DNA of 40,564 nt, taken from contig JAGNSU010000021.1 in the NCBI GenBank assembly GCA_017987895.1, positions 1 to 40,564 of the forward strand, read 5' to 3'. The notes beneath the pieces were generated by a model, which worked only from the letters and a program-made list of their open reading frames with translations, had not been told where the DNA came from and ran no database searches. Positions within the stretch are counted from its first letter, which is position 1. Every line of letters starts with the position of its first letter. The translations under genes were made by a program, and so were the position numbers. The DNA is from Flavobacteriales bacterium. Lineage in GTDB: Bacteria; Bacteroidota; Bacteroidia; Flavobacteriales_F; PHOS-HE28. This document shows, piece by piece, positions 16,643 through 25,107 of the stretch.

Positions 16643-18748
16643 TCAGGCGGACACTTTTCCACGCACCTTGGCCAGAACGGCTTCGGACACGTTGTTGGGT
16701 GCTTGTTGATAATGGCTGAACTCCATGGTGCTGCTCGCGCGGCCGCTGGAGAGGGTACGAAGGCTGGTCACATAGCCGAACATCTCGCTCAAAGGCACTT
16801 TGCCTTTGATGGCTTTGGCGCCGGAGCGATCCTCCATGCCTTCGATGGTGCCGCGACGGCGGTTGAGGTCGCCGACGATGTCGCCCATGTTCTCTTCGGG
16901 CGTGATCACCTCGATCTTCATGATCGGCTCCAACAGGACCGGCTTGCACTTCGGCAGCGCTTCGCGGAAGGCGCTCTTGGCGCAGATCTCGAAGCTCAGC
17001 GCGTCGGAGTCCACGTTGTGGAAGCTGCCATCGTTCAGGGTCACCTTCAGGCGTTCGATGGGGAAACCAGCGAGCACGCCGTTCTGCAACGAGGCCTTGA
17101 AGCCCTTCTCCACAGCGGGGATGAATTCCTTCGGAATGGAGCCGCCTTTGATCTCGTCGATGAACTCGAGACCTTCTTTCTCCATGTCCAGTTGTGGCTC
17201 GATCAGGACGTGGATGTCAGCGAACTTACCGCGACCACCTGTCTGCTTCTTATACACCTCGCGGTGCTGGATCTTGGTGGTGATGGTCTCCTTGTACTTC
17301 ACTTGGGGAGCGCCTTGGTTGCACTCCACCTTGAACTCGCGGCGCATCCGGTCCACGAGGATCTCCAGGTGCAGTTCGCCCATACCGCTGATCACGGTCT
17401 GCCCGGTTTCGTCGTCGGTATGCACCTTGAAGGTGGGATCCTCTTCCGCCAGCTTGGCAAGGGCCTGTCCCATCTTGTCCATGTCGGCCTGGCTCTTGGG
17501 CTCCACGGCGATGCCGATCACCGGCTCGGGGAAGCTCATGCTCTCCAGGATGATCTGCTTGTTCTCGTCGCAGAGCGTATCGCCGGTACGGATGTCCTTG
17601 AAACCAACAGCCGCACCGATGTCACCGGCTTCGATGACATCCACGGAGTTCTGTTTGTTGGCGTGCATCTGGAAGATGCGGCTGATGCGCTCCTTCCGTC
17701 CTGTGCGCATGTTCTGCACATAGCTGCCCGCAGGTACACTACCGCTGTAGCAGCGGAAGAACGCCAGACGGCCCACATAAGGATCGGTCGCGATCTTGAA
17801 AGCAAGGCTGGCCATGGGATCCTCCACAGTGGGACGGCGCTGGATCTCCTCGCCGCTGTCCGGATCGATCCCGGTCACGGACTCGATATCCATCGGGCTG
17901 GGCAGGTAGGCCATCACCGCATCGAGCATGGTCTGCACGCCCTTGTTCTTGAAGGCGCTGCCGCAGAGGATCGGCGTGATGCTCATGTTGATGGTGCTCT
18001 TGCGCACCGCGTCCATCACTTCTGCTTCCGTCAGGCTGTTCGGATCGGTGAAGTACTTCTCCATCAGCTTGTCGTCGCTCTCGGCTACGGCCTCGATCAA
18101 CTTGTCGCGCCATTCCTTGACGGTTTCCTTCAAGTCCTCGGGAATGGGGACCTCCTTCCAGGTCATGCCTTGATCGGCCTCGTTCCACACCATGCCCCGG
18201 TTGTTGACCAGATCGACCACGCCGAGGAAGTCAGCTTCGGCCCCGATCGGGATCTGCAAAGGCACCGGGTTCGCTCCCAAGCGCTCGCGGATCTGCGCCA
18301 CCACGTTGAAGAAATCAGCGCCGCTGCGGTCCATTTTGTTCACGAACCCGATACGCGGCACCTTGTACTTGTTCGCCTGACGCCACACGGTTTCGCTCTG
18401 AGGCTCTACGCCACCCACCGCACAGAAGAGCGCCACGGCACCATCCAGCACGCGCAGGCTGCGTTCCACCTCCACGGTGAAATCGACGTGGCCAGGCGTA
18501 TCGATGAGGTTGATCTTGTAGGTCTCGTCGCGATACTTCCAACTGGTCGTAGTGGCCGCGGAAGTAATGGTGATACCGCGCTCCTGCTCCTGCTCCATCC
18601 AATCCATGGTGGCCGCACCATCGTGCACCTCACCGATCTTATGCACGATCCCGGTGTAGTACAGGATGCGTTCGGACGTGGTCGTCTTCCCGGCATCGAT
18701 GTGCGCCATGATGCCGATGTTGCGCGTATATCTGAGGTCGCGGGCCAT
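16643..18748 (-). CDS. fusA: Elongation factor G
   Basis: The 701-residue translational GTPase drives translocation of tRNA and mRNA. G motifs are clear: P-loop AHIDAGKTT (15-23), switch I with RGITIT (57-62), switch II DTPGH (83-87, with the catalytic H87) and NKMD (137-140). Domains II-V follow, with domain IV bearing the tip that enters the A site and the end [20 protein letters not shown] then [19 protein letters not shown]. Its position between rpsG and rpsJ marks it as the canonical fusA of the str operon. No tuf gene follows. I did not see features of the mitochondrial-like or ribosome-protection paralogues. Confidence 0.98.
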   Translation of the reverse strand: MARDLRYTRNIGIMAHIDAGKTTTSERILYYTGIVHKIGEVHDGAATMDWMEQEQERGITITSAATTTSWKYRDETYKINLIDTPGHVDFTVEVERSLRVLDGAVALFCAVGGVEPQSETVWRQANKYKVPRIGFVNKMDRSGADFFNVVAQIRERLGANPVPLQIPIGAEADFLGVVDLVNNRGMVWNEADQGMTWKEVPIPEDLKETVKEWRDKLIEAVAESDDKLMEKYFTDPNSLTEAEVMDAVRKSTINMSITPILCGSAFKNKGVQTMLDAVMAYLPSPMDIESVTGIDPDSGEEIQRRPTVEDPMASLAFKIATDPYVGRLAFFRCYSGSVPAGSYVQNMRTGRKERISRIFQMHANKQNSVDVIEAGDIGAAVGFKDIRTGDTLCDENKQIILESMSFPEPVIGIAVEPKSQADMDKMGQALAKLAEEDPTFKVHTDDETGQTVISGMGELHLEILVDRMRREFKVECNQGAPQVKYKETITTKIQHREVYKKQTGGRGKFADIHVLIEPQLDMEKEGLEFIDEIKGGSIPKEFIPAVEKGFKASLQNGVLAGFPIERLKVTLNDGSFHNVDSDALSFEICAKSAFREALPKCKPVLLEPIMKIEVITPEENMGDIVGDLNRRRGTIEGMEDRSGAKAIKGKVPLSEMFGYVTSLRTLSSGRASSTMEFSHYQQAPNNVSEAVLAKVRGKVSA

Positions 18749-18766
18749 GTGATCTGTTCCGTAGGC

Positions 18767-19237
18767 TTAGAAGCGGAAGTGACTGAACGCCTTGTTCGCT
18801 TCGGCCATTTTGTGGACTTCTTCTTTCTTCTTGAACGCGGCGCCTTCCTCCTTGGCGGCGGCCAAGATCTCGTTGGCGAGCTTTTGGGCCATGCTGCGCT
18901 CGTTGCGGCTGCGGCTGTAGCCGATGAGCCACTTCATTGCGAGGCTGCGCTTGCGGTCATCACGAACGGGCTGGGGGATCTGGAAGTTCGCCCCACCTAC
19001 GCGGCGGCTGCGTACTTCGACCTGCGGGGTCACGTTGCCCAGGGCCTTGCGCCAAACTTCGAGGCCGTCCTCTCCGCTTTTTTCCGCTACGATCTCGATG
19101 GCCGAATAGAAGATGTCGAAGGCCTTGTTCTTCTTGCCGTCGTACATCAGGTTGTTGACGAACTTGGTCACGATCACATCGCCGAACTTGGGGTCGGGCA
19201 GGGTGGTGACGTAGCGATTGGTGGTGGTCTTCCGCAT
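18767..19237 (-). CDS. rpsG: 30S ribosomal protein S7
   Basis: The 156-residue protein has the S7 motifs [20 protein letters not shown] (about 15-34) and [20 protein letters not shown] (about 67-86), then [19 protein letters not shown]. The C-terminus ends [13 protein letters not shown]7 organises the 3' major domain of 16S rRNA and faces the E site. In E. coli it represses the str operon by binding between rpsL and rpsG. Here that gap is only 9 bp, so such control would need a site inside the genes. Confidence 0.98.
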   Translation of the reverse strand: MRKTTTNRYVTTLPDPKFGDVIVTKFVNNLMYDGKKNKAFDIFYSAIEIVAEKSGEDGLEVWRKALGNVTPQVEVRSRRVGGANFQIPQPVRDDRKRSLAMKWLIGYSRSRNERSMAQKLANEILAAAKEEGAAFKKKEEVHKMAEANKAFSHFRF

Positions 19238-19246
19238 GGCGCTCGC

Positions 19247-19627
19247 TTATTTCTTGGCCTTGGGACGCTTGGTTCCGTACTTGGAGCGGCGCTGATTACG
19301 GCCTTCCACACCGGCGGTGTCCAACACGCCGCGTACGATGTGGTACTTCACGCCAGGCAGGTCCTTTACACGACCACCGCGCACGAGCACGATACTGTGC
19401 TCCTGAAGGTTGTGGCCTTCTCCCCCGATGTAGGCGATCACTTCATAACCGTTCACCAGGCGCACTTTGGCCACCTTGCGAAGGGCCGAGTTCGGCTTCT
19501 TGGGAGTGGTAGTGTACACCTTGGTGCATACGCCACGGCGCTGTGGGCAAGAGGTCAGTGCTACCGACTTGCTCTTGTACTCCGCCTTCTCGCGTCCCTT
19601 TCGGATCAGCTGTTGGATGGTTGGCAT
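19247..19627 (-). CDS. rpsL: 30S ribosomal protein S12
   Basis: This is the first gene of the supercluster. The 126-residue protein begins [20 protein letters not shown] and has the decoding-centre loops [19 protein letters not shown] (39-57) and [16 protein letters not shown] (81-96). The residues where streptomycin resistance arises in E. coli are wild type (K43, K88, P91 in Met-inclusive numbering). S12 monitors codon-anticodon pairing. A good -7 box lies 63-70 bp upstream of the ATG, giving a leader of about 55-60 nt. Confidence 0.98.
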   Translation of the reverse strand: MPTIQQLIRKGREKAEYKSKSVALTSCPQRRGVCTKVYTTTPKKPNSALRKVAKVRLVNGYEVIAYIGGEGHNLQEHSIVLVRGGRVKDLPGVKYHIVRGVLDTAGVEGRNQRRSKYGTKRPKAKK

Positions 19628-19689
19628 CGCTCGCGTTTCGTCCTGTTTCTCAGTTGTTTCCGCTACTTTCTCAGGCGGAAAACGGGCTG

Positions 19690-19720
19690 CAAATGTAGAA
19701 AAAGGAGGCTTTGAACCAAC
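19690..19720 (-). promoter_or_regulatory. Main promoter of the ribosomal supercluster
   Basis: The minus strand shows TACATTTG (19690-19697), a perfect TAnnTTTG -7 box, with GTTG (19717-19720) as a -33-like element after a 19-bp spacer. This is the Bacteroidota promoter layout. No other match stands out between the long gaps of the cluster, so this box may drive much of the 18-kb block. Confidence 0.65.
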
Positions 19721-19906
19721 CGGTGTTGAAGGAAAATTTGAGCACTGCCGTTTTCAGCACGACGTTCTGGGCTTTCCAGGCATTCAAACTATGCGTATAA
19801 AACTCTGCGGATCAGTGGTCTTATACAAGGGCCGAGCCCTCCTGCATCCACCGTCGAAGTCAATCGCCATGTTGTTCGTATTTGGGTCCGTGAGAGCACG
19901 GATTGA
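19721..19906. other. Intergenic region between rpsL and the Fic-type gene
   Basis: This is the rest of the roughly 300-bp gap between the divergent rpsL and Fic-type genes. Apart from the promoter elements listed separately I see only a small inverted repeat (AGGGC and GCCCT near 19828-19840). A 45-codon frame (19791-19928) is not convincing as a gene. Confidence 0.4.
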
Positions 19907-19914
19907 TATCTTTG
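19907..19914 (+). promoter_or_regulatory. Bacteroidota -7 box for the Fic-type gene
   Basis: TATCTTTG is a perfect TAnnTTTG match. TTTG at 19881-19884 could serve as the -33 element, although the 22-bp spacer is slightly long. The predicted transcript would start only a few bases before the ATG at 19928, so the mRNA would be nearly leaderless. Confidence 0.5.
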
Positions 19915-19927
19915 ATGGTATCATTTG

Positions 19928-20923
19928 ATGCTATTCGTGTTAGACTCGAGCTACACTTTCTACACCTTGCAGAGCAGGATGCTCCATCGCCTGACATCGA
20001 TCCACCACAGGCTGGGCGAGGTGAGGGCCCGACACTTGCAGTTCCCAGCGGCGAGCTTGGAGAAGGCGTATCGTGTGAGCGCGGTGCATGCCACACTGGC
20101 ATTGGAGGGGAATGTGCTGGAGCCGTTGCCCGTTGCGCAGCTAGTAAGTCGTCCGGACCGAACAAGCGGCCCCGCTGCACTGGAGGTGGTGAACACGCAC
20201 AGTGTCCATGAGCTGTTGCCGGATCTGGATCCCGCCTTGGCGCACGACCTGCGACGTGCCCATGGGGTCCTTATGCACGGGTTGGCGATCGATGCCGGTC
20301 ACTTCCGCACGGGGCCGATGGACGTTCTATATGGTGATCCGATCCCGCTGCGCAGCGCTCCGGCCACCAACCTCTCGATCCAGGTGGAGGAGTTGCTGGA
20401 TTTGGTTGACAGTGACGATGCGCCTCCCATGATCACCAGTTGCGTTCTGCATTTCGGTCTGGTCTACCTGCGTCCCTTCAGTGCGGGTAATGGGCGCTTG
20501 GCGCGTCTGTGGCAGCGCCGAATGCTCATGCGTCAGTGGCCGGTTTTCGGCTTTCTGCCCATTGAAGCGTTCATCCATCGCACCGAACAGACCTACTACG
20601 CGGCCTTGGAGTATGCCGATAGCCAGGGTGATTGTGGCGGTTTCATCACCTATCTATTGGAACGCATCGACGAGGCACTTGCTGAACTGCTCGCTATGCC
20701 CGATCCGGTCCGCACCGCCTCCGATCGCATGGCACTCTTCTTCCAGCAGGGCAGGGTGCGTTCTTTTCGTCGCAAGGACTACCTAGCAGCGTTCCCCGGG
20801 ATCAGTGCCGTGACGGCCAGCCGGGATCTGCGTGAGGCAGTGTTCCGAGGGCGCCTCGTCCGTGAAGGGGACGGCCGCACCGCCATCTATCGTCGAGCGG
20901 GCCAGCACCAGGAGCTGGTGTGA
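19928..20923 (+). CDS. Fic-fold protein with winged-helix tail and degenerate catalytic motif
   Basis: The protein has 331 residues from the ATG at 19928; a TTG one codon earlier is possible. It has the class II Fic plan. An N-terminal helix bears the inhibitory motif (S/T)xxxE(G/N) as T56-LAL-E60-G61-N62. The Fic core is at about 100-230, and a C-terminal winged helix at about 275-325 (RRKDYLAAFPGISAVTASRD). Fic enzymes usually transfer AMP from ATP to target hydroxyls through HxFx(D/E)GNGRxxR. Here the motif is RPFSAGNGRLAR (182-193): the catalytic histidine is R182 and the acidic metal-binding residue is A186, while the GNGRxxR phosphate-binding part is kept. AMPylation therefore looks lost. 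Nucleotide binding or a regulatory role through the winged helix is an inference. A tandem repeat overlaps its promoter and start. Confidence 0.8.
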   Translation: MLFVLDSSYTFYTLQSRMLHRLTSIHHRLGEVRARHLQFPAASLEKAYRVSAVHATLALEGNVLEPLPVAQLVSRPDRTSGPAALEVVNTHSVHELLPDLDPALAHDLRRAHGVLMHGLAIDAGHFRTGPMDVLYGDPIPLRSAPATNLSIQVEELLDLVDSDDAPPMITSCVLHFGLVYLRPFSAGNGRLARLWQRRMLMRQWPVFGFLPIEAFIHRTEQTYYAALEYADSQGDCGGFITYLLERIDEALAELLAMPDPVRTASDRMALFFQQGRVRSFRRKDYLAAFPGISAVTASRDLREAVFRGRLVREGDGRTAIYRRAGQHQELV

Positions 20924-20945
20924 CCGGTGAGGAGGAGCCGCAAGG

Positions 20946-23369
20946 TCAGGGTATGACGGCACAAGTTCCTATGCCGCGCTCCTTTCCATCCCGTGTGGCG
21001 GCGTTTATTACAACCACCTGGGGCGCAATGTCCGAAACATCAATGCGTGTGAGCGGAGCCGTATACCGCACCTCCTTCAGGAGCCTCCCCATGCGGTCGC
21101 GAACGCGGATCGTCAAAGCGTCCTTCAAGTCTTCTGGACAGGAGACCATGACATGGTCTTGTGCTGGGTCCGGCCACAGGGTGCAGGCGCCCGGTGCTGA
21201 TCGAGGGAACATCCCCACAGCGGAGGTCTTCCAGGCGAGGGTATAATCTCCGGCCGCCAGATCGTCCACATCGATCCGGCCCGTTCTATCCGTGGCATTG
21301 TTCACTACGTTCAAGGTCTGTTGTGGGACCAGAGACCAGGGCATGTGCGCGTTCGGTCGATAGAGCAACACCAAGCTGTCCTCGGTGAAAGCAAGACCGC
21401 CGACGTCCTGCATCAGGTCGACATCCAAGCCACCTGCGGCTTGTGCCCGTCCGTCGTAGGCGAACCGGCCGGTGATCGCGGGTCCACTGGAGAAGTCGCC
21501 TTGGATGCGCCACCATCGATCGGGCGATAGGACATACGCAAAAGCGGGCTCAGCGATCGGATCCGCCGCGACCCAGAATTGTTCCACCCGGATGGGGAGC
21601 TCACTGGGCAGCGCATCCACGAACAACGTGATATTCGCCTGCTGGAGTGTTTTGGTACCGATGCTGGTCAAGGTGTCCCAGACGGCAGTGGTCGCCAAGC
21701 TGATCCTACCATCGTCATTGAGCCAGACATCCACGGGGTCGAAGGGCGGGTCGATAGTGACAACGGTCTGGGTGCCCCCGAAAAGGAAGGAGGATGGGGT
21801 GGTCCAGAGATCGCCTTGGGGACCGCGGCAACTCAGCGTGAGCGGGACGTTGTGGTACAGATCCACCGCCCCACGGAGTTTTTGTTCCGCGAAGACCGTT
21901 ACGTCCGATGGTCCGACATCAAAGGAGTCGACCTCGAAAGCGGACCAACCCGGTTGAAAGATCCAGGCATCGAAGAAATCCGTGAGGTCTGTTCCGGTGG
22001 CGGTGCTCAAATGATCGCGGAGCTGCTCACTGCTCACGGACCGGAAGGGATGCGCGTCGAGAAAACTCGTCAAGCCCTGGCAGAAGAGCGCTTCGCCCAA
22101 GTAGCCACGCAGGCTATGCAACACATCCGCACCCTTGTTGTAGCTGTGCTGGCCGTATGTCCATTCCTGCGGCACGTCGGAGAGCGCGAAGTATTGTCCT
22201 CCATCTTCCCAATGGCAGCGGCGTAGCATATCATAGTGGTTGGCGCGCACCGTGGAACGATAACGATCCGGGCCGTAAACCGCTTCAAGGAACAAGTAAC
22301 TCAAATATTCGGCGAACCCTTCGTTGAGGTACATCTCCTCGGCCCTATCGCAGGTCACCAGATCGCCGAACCATTGATGGGCCAATTCGTGCGCCATGGT
22401 CGCCTCATACTGCAAAGAGCCATCGGCGATGAAGTCCGGGTAGGTGATGTTGGTGGGATGTTCCATCGCGCCGCGTGAGGCCAGGCAGTAACCGATGCGG
22501 TTCCAGCTATACGCGCCGAAGCAGGTCTCGAACCGGTTGAAGGCGTCCTGCAAGTGGATGAAGGAGTTCTTCATCGCGGTGGTATCCCCGGGCAGCGCCA
22601 CAAGGTCCACCGGTATGTTTGTGCCACCGATGCTGGGGAATTCCTGATGTACGACGGCGTAATTGGCCGCTGCGACGGAAGCGAGGTAACTGGGGATGGG
22701 TTCGTCAATGGACCAATGGGTCAGCGTGGTGTCGCCTCCCAGAGGAACCACGCCTAGTTGGGCCCCATTGCACCAGACCTTACGGCCCCCCCGTGTGGTC
22801 ACATGGAACGAGAAGGCACAGCGCTCGACGAAATTGTCGAAGCAGGGGAACCAGGCCCGGCCATAGCTGTGGGGCTGCGCATCGAAGGCCACGCCGAGAT
22901 TGTAGATGTAGTTGTTCTCCAGATAGAAGCCACCGAAATTGCTGGGGTCCACCGCAGGCTCACCATCATAGAACACGGTGATGTCCATCGTATCCGCTGG
23001 TCCGGCCGGTTGTGCGAGATCCACCTGCAACACACCGTTCACATGGTTGAAGCCCAGAGGCTGGTTGTTCTCATCCAAGACCGAACCGACCGTCAGGTCG
23101 ATCAGGTCGAACCGGAGTTGGGTGACCCCTGACACTTTGGGAACGAGCCGAAGGACGCACATCGCGTGGATCAGATCGTTCGGCGCATCCAGAAGGTTCA
23201 GATGGACGCGGGTAACGAGGAGGTCGACACTATCGCTCCGCTGGTCTTGAGGGCCACCTTTGGCTTGTCCCTGCGTAGAGGAATGTTTGCCCGCCTGACA
23301 GGTGGTCTGCGCGGGAAGCGATAGCACCAGCGAGGTTAGGACCGAGCAAATGGGGAGGCGAAGGGTCAT
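20946..23369 (-). CDS. Secreted M1-family metallopeptidase with probable T9SS C-terminal signal
   Basis: The 807-residue protein starts with a hydrophobic signal sequence (about 1-20). The M1 N-terminal beta domain is followed by the catalytic domain: exopeptidase motif GAMEH (300-304), zinc site HELAH (327-331) plus E350 in the HExxH-x18-E pattern, and Y410 in SYNKG as the likely transition-state tyrosine. M1 enzymes remove N-terminal residues from peptides. The classical GxMEN reads GAMEH here, with H for N. Beta-rich regions follow. The last 80 or so residues (WPDPAQDHVMVSC near the start, then IRVRDRMGRLL and TRIDVSDIAPQVVVINA) resemble a T9SS type A sorting domain, so it is likely exported to the surface or medium. 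It is convergent with the Fic-type gene and divergent from the next gene. Confidence 0.85.
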   Translation of the reverse strand: MTLRLPICSVLTSLVLSLPAQTTCQAGKHSSTQGQAKGGPQDQRSDSVDLLVTRVHLNLLDAPNDLIHAMCVLRLVPKVSGVTQLRFDLIDLTVGSVLDENNQPLGFNHVNGVLQVDLAQPAGPADTMDITVFYDGEPAVDPSNFGGFYLENNYIYNLGVAFDAQPHSYGRAWFPCFDNFVERCAFSFHVTTRGGRKVWCNGAQLGVVPLGGDTTLTHWSIDEPIPSYLASVAAANYAVVHQEFPSIGGTNIPVDLVALPGDTTAMKNSFIHLQDAFNRFETCFGAYSWNRIGYCLASRGAMEHPTNITYPDFIADGSLQYEATMAHELAHQWFGDLVTCDRAEEMYLNEGFAEYLSYLFLEAVYGPDRYRSTVRANHYDMLRRCHWEDGGQYFALSDVPQEWTYGQHSYNKGADVLHSLRGYLGEALFCQGLTSFLDAHPFRSVSSEQLRDHLSTATGTDLTDFFDAWIFQPGWSAFEVDSFDVGPSDVTVFAEQKLRGAVDLYHNVPLTLSCRGPQGDLWTTPSSFLFGGTQTVVTIDPPFDPVDVWLNDDGRISLATTAVWDTLTSIGTKTLQQANITLFVDALPSELPIRVEQFWVAADPIAEPAFAYVLSPDRWWRIQGDFSSGPAITGRFAYDGRAQAAGGLDVDLMQDVGGLAFTEDSLVLLYRPNAHMPWSLVPQQTLNVVNNATDRTGRIDVDDLAAGDYTLAWKTSAVGMFPRSAPGACTLWPDPAQDHVMVSCPEDLKDALTIRVRDRMGRLLKEVRYTAPLTRIDVSDIAPQVVVINAATRDGKERGIGTCAVIP

Positions 23370-23433
23370 GTGGGCAAGAAAAAGACAGTCCCTACGGACG
23401 TCGAACGGGACGGATCGGTCGGATCTCGTCGAT

Positions 23434-23441
23434 CAAAGATA
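23434..23441 (-). promoter_or_regulatory. Bacteroidota -7 box for the M1 peptidase gene
   Basis: The minus strand reads TATCTTTG, a perfect TAnnTTTG, 64 bp upstream of the peptidase ATG. I see no clear -33 TTTG. Confidence 0.5.
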
Positions 23442-23490
23442 GCCACGTGACAGCTACGATCGCAGCTCCGTCGCGGGCTAGCAGGATCCC

Positions 23491-23498
23491 TACATTTG
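23491..23498 (+). promoter_or_regulatory. Bacteroidota -7 box for the helical-protein gene
   Basis: TACATTTG matches TAnnTTTG and lies 47 bp before the ATG at 23546. It falls inside the longer open frame that begins at 23447, which argues that translation starts at 23546. Confidence 0.55.
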
Positions 23499-23545
23499 GG
23501 TCTCTACCTTGTTATCCCAAACGTGATCTCCGCTTTGGCACCGCG

Positions 23546-25090
23546 ATGAAACCGAGCACTGAACTGCACGACCTCGTAACGTCGCTCACCAAGAGCGAGA
23601 AGCGGTTCTTCAAGTTGCACTCCACGCTGCAATCCGGCGACAAGAACTACCTCCGGATCTTCGACGCCATCGATAAGCAAAAGGTCTATGACGAGGACGG
23701 GCTCAAGCGGCTCTTCGCAAAAGAGACGTTCATCAAGCACTTCCCTTCGGAGAAGAACCACCTGTACAAGTTGATCCTGAAAGCCCTGCGCGCCTACCAT
23801 GCGGAGGGTACGATCAGTGGGATCCTGAAGCAGGAGATCAAGAACATCGAGATCCTGTACGACAAGGCGCTGTACAAGGAGTGCAACAAGCTGCTCCACC
23901 GCGCCAAGCGCATCGCCTTGGAGAACGAGAAGTTCTACTACCTGTTCGAGTTGCTGAACTGGGAGAAGATGCTCTTGGAGGAGGCCTATGAAAGCGGGGA
24001 GTTCACCAAGGACCTGGACGCATTGATCGCGGAGGAGAGCGAAGTGCTCGAAAAGCTCCGCAACCTCGCGGCCTACCACATCCTCTACTCCAAGATCAAC
24101 TATGTGTTCCGCAGCGGCGGTTATGTGCGCAGCGAAGAAGAGCACGCCATGGTGGAGGAGATCGCCCAGCATCCGCTGATCGTGGGCAAGAACACCGCAT
24201 TGAGCCATCGGGCGGCCACCATCTGCTTTTACACCCAGGGCTTTTGTGCCTGGGCCAAAAGGGACTGGCGCATGGCGCTCACCAAGTTCCTCCGCGTGAA
24301 GGAGATCCTGGACCGGGAGACCGTGCTGAAACCCGATCTGGCGAAACGCTACGTACGGACGCTGCACTACATCATCAATGCGCAGATCGAACTGGGCGAG
24401 TACAAGGCTGCCCGTGAACATATCAAACTCATGCGCTCGCTCTCCGAACTACCAGGGTTCGGTGGCATCCAGATCGGCATGCAGGTGTTCAACGCGAGCT
24501 ACCTGAGTGAACTGCGTTTGATGGACAGGATGGGAGAGCACACCAAGGCGCTCGACCTGGTGGATGCGGTGCTCGTAGGATTGGAGGACGAAGGCCCACG
24601 GTTGCACAAGGAGCAGGAGCTCGAGTTCTGGTTCGCCTTGTCCTGCCTGCATTTCGGGGCTGGCGAAATGAACAAGGCACTGTTCTGGCTGAACAAAGTG
24701 CTGAACGACCCGGAGCCCACTTTGCGGCAGGATATCTTCACCTACGCGAGGTTGTTCAATCTTGTGGTGCATTATGAGCTGGGCAACTTCGACCTTCTGG
24801 AGTACATCGTGCGGAGCACGCATCGCTTCTTAAGCAAGCGGCACCGCGCGCACGAGATGGAGACCGTATTGATCGATCATGTGAAACGCCTGGCACGTGC
24901 CACGCAACCCACCGCCAAACGCGATCTACACAAGAGTTTGCACGACCGTATGTCCGAGTTGATGAAGGATCCCAACGAGAGCCTGGCGTTGAAGTACTTC
25001 GACTTCATGGCTTGGTCACGCAGCAAGGTGGAAGGGACCACTTTCAGCGAAGCGGTGCGCCAGGAACACCCGGCGGTGGGGAAGGGTTAA
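23546..25090 (+). CDS. Helical-repeat (TPR-like) cytoplasmic protein of unknown function
   Basis: I do not recognise a named family. The protein has 514 residues from ATG 23546 (MKPSTELHDLVTSLTKSEKR). The frame is open from 23447, but the -7 box at 23491-23498 lies within that extension. There is no signal peptide or membrane segment. Nearly the whole length looks alpha-helical, with TPR-like pairs in the middle and second half (ALSHRAATICFYTQGFCAWA near 248-267, then LTKFLRVKEILDRE; RTLHYIINAQIELGEYKAAR; LEFWFALSCLHFGAGEMNKA). The N-terminal 100 residues are rich in Lys, Glu and Phe and might be a separate helical domain. A scaffolding role is the most one can infer. It is convergent with the PorE-like gene, with 9 bp between the stops. 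Confidence 0.8.
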   Translation: MKPSTELHDLVTSLTKSEKRFFKLHSTLQSGDKNYLRIFDAIDKQKVYDEDGLKRLFAKETFIKHFPSEKNHLYKLILKALRAYHAEGTISGILKQEIKNIEILYDKALYKECNKLLHRAKRIALENEKFYYLFELLNWEKMLLEEAYESGEFTKDLDALIAEESEVLEKLRNLAAYHILYSKINYVFRSGGYVRSEEEHAMVEEIAQHPLIVGKNTALSHRAATICFYTQGFCAWAKRDWRMALTKFLRVKEILDRETVLKPDLAKRYVRTLHYIINAQIELGEYKAAREHIKLMRSLSELPGFGGIQIGMQVFNASYLSELRLMDRMGEHTKALDLVDAVLVGLEDEGPRLHKEQELEFWFALSCLHFGAGEMNKALFWLNKVLNDPEPTLRQDIFTYARLFNLVVHYELGNFDLLEYIVRSTHRFLSKRHRAHEMETVLIDHVKRLARATQPTAKRDLHKSLHDRMSELMKDPNESLALKYFDFMAWSRSKVEGTTFSEAVRQEHPAVGKG

Positions 25091-25092
25091 GT

Positions 25093-25107
25093 CCCGAGTT
25101 CATCGGG
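25093..25107. terminator. Small hairpin between convergent genes
   Basis: CCCGA (25093-25097) and TCGGG (25103-25107) form a 5-bp stem with a 5-nt loop in the 9-bp gap between convergent stop codons, overlapping the end of the PorE-like gene. It has no U-run on either side, so the call as a bidirectional terminator is weak. Confidence 0.25.

Noticed and set aside
19340..19510. Possible streptomycin-resistance substitutions in rpsL
   Set aside because: The relevant residues (K43, K88, P91) are the wild-type ones.
16634..19714. A 1026-codon open frame on the plus strand opposite fusA, rpsG and rpsL
   Set aside because: The minus strand here encodes three highly conserved proteins end to end. 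The opposite frame is open because of GC-rich codon bias and has low-complexity, His/Leu/Val-rich content with no recognisable domain.
19791..19928. A 45-codon plus-strand frame ending in TGATG at the Fic-type gene start
   Set aside because: The -7 box of the Fic-type gene lies inside it, there is no recognisable sequence, and the composition is not protein-like.
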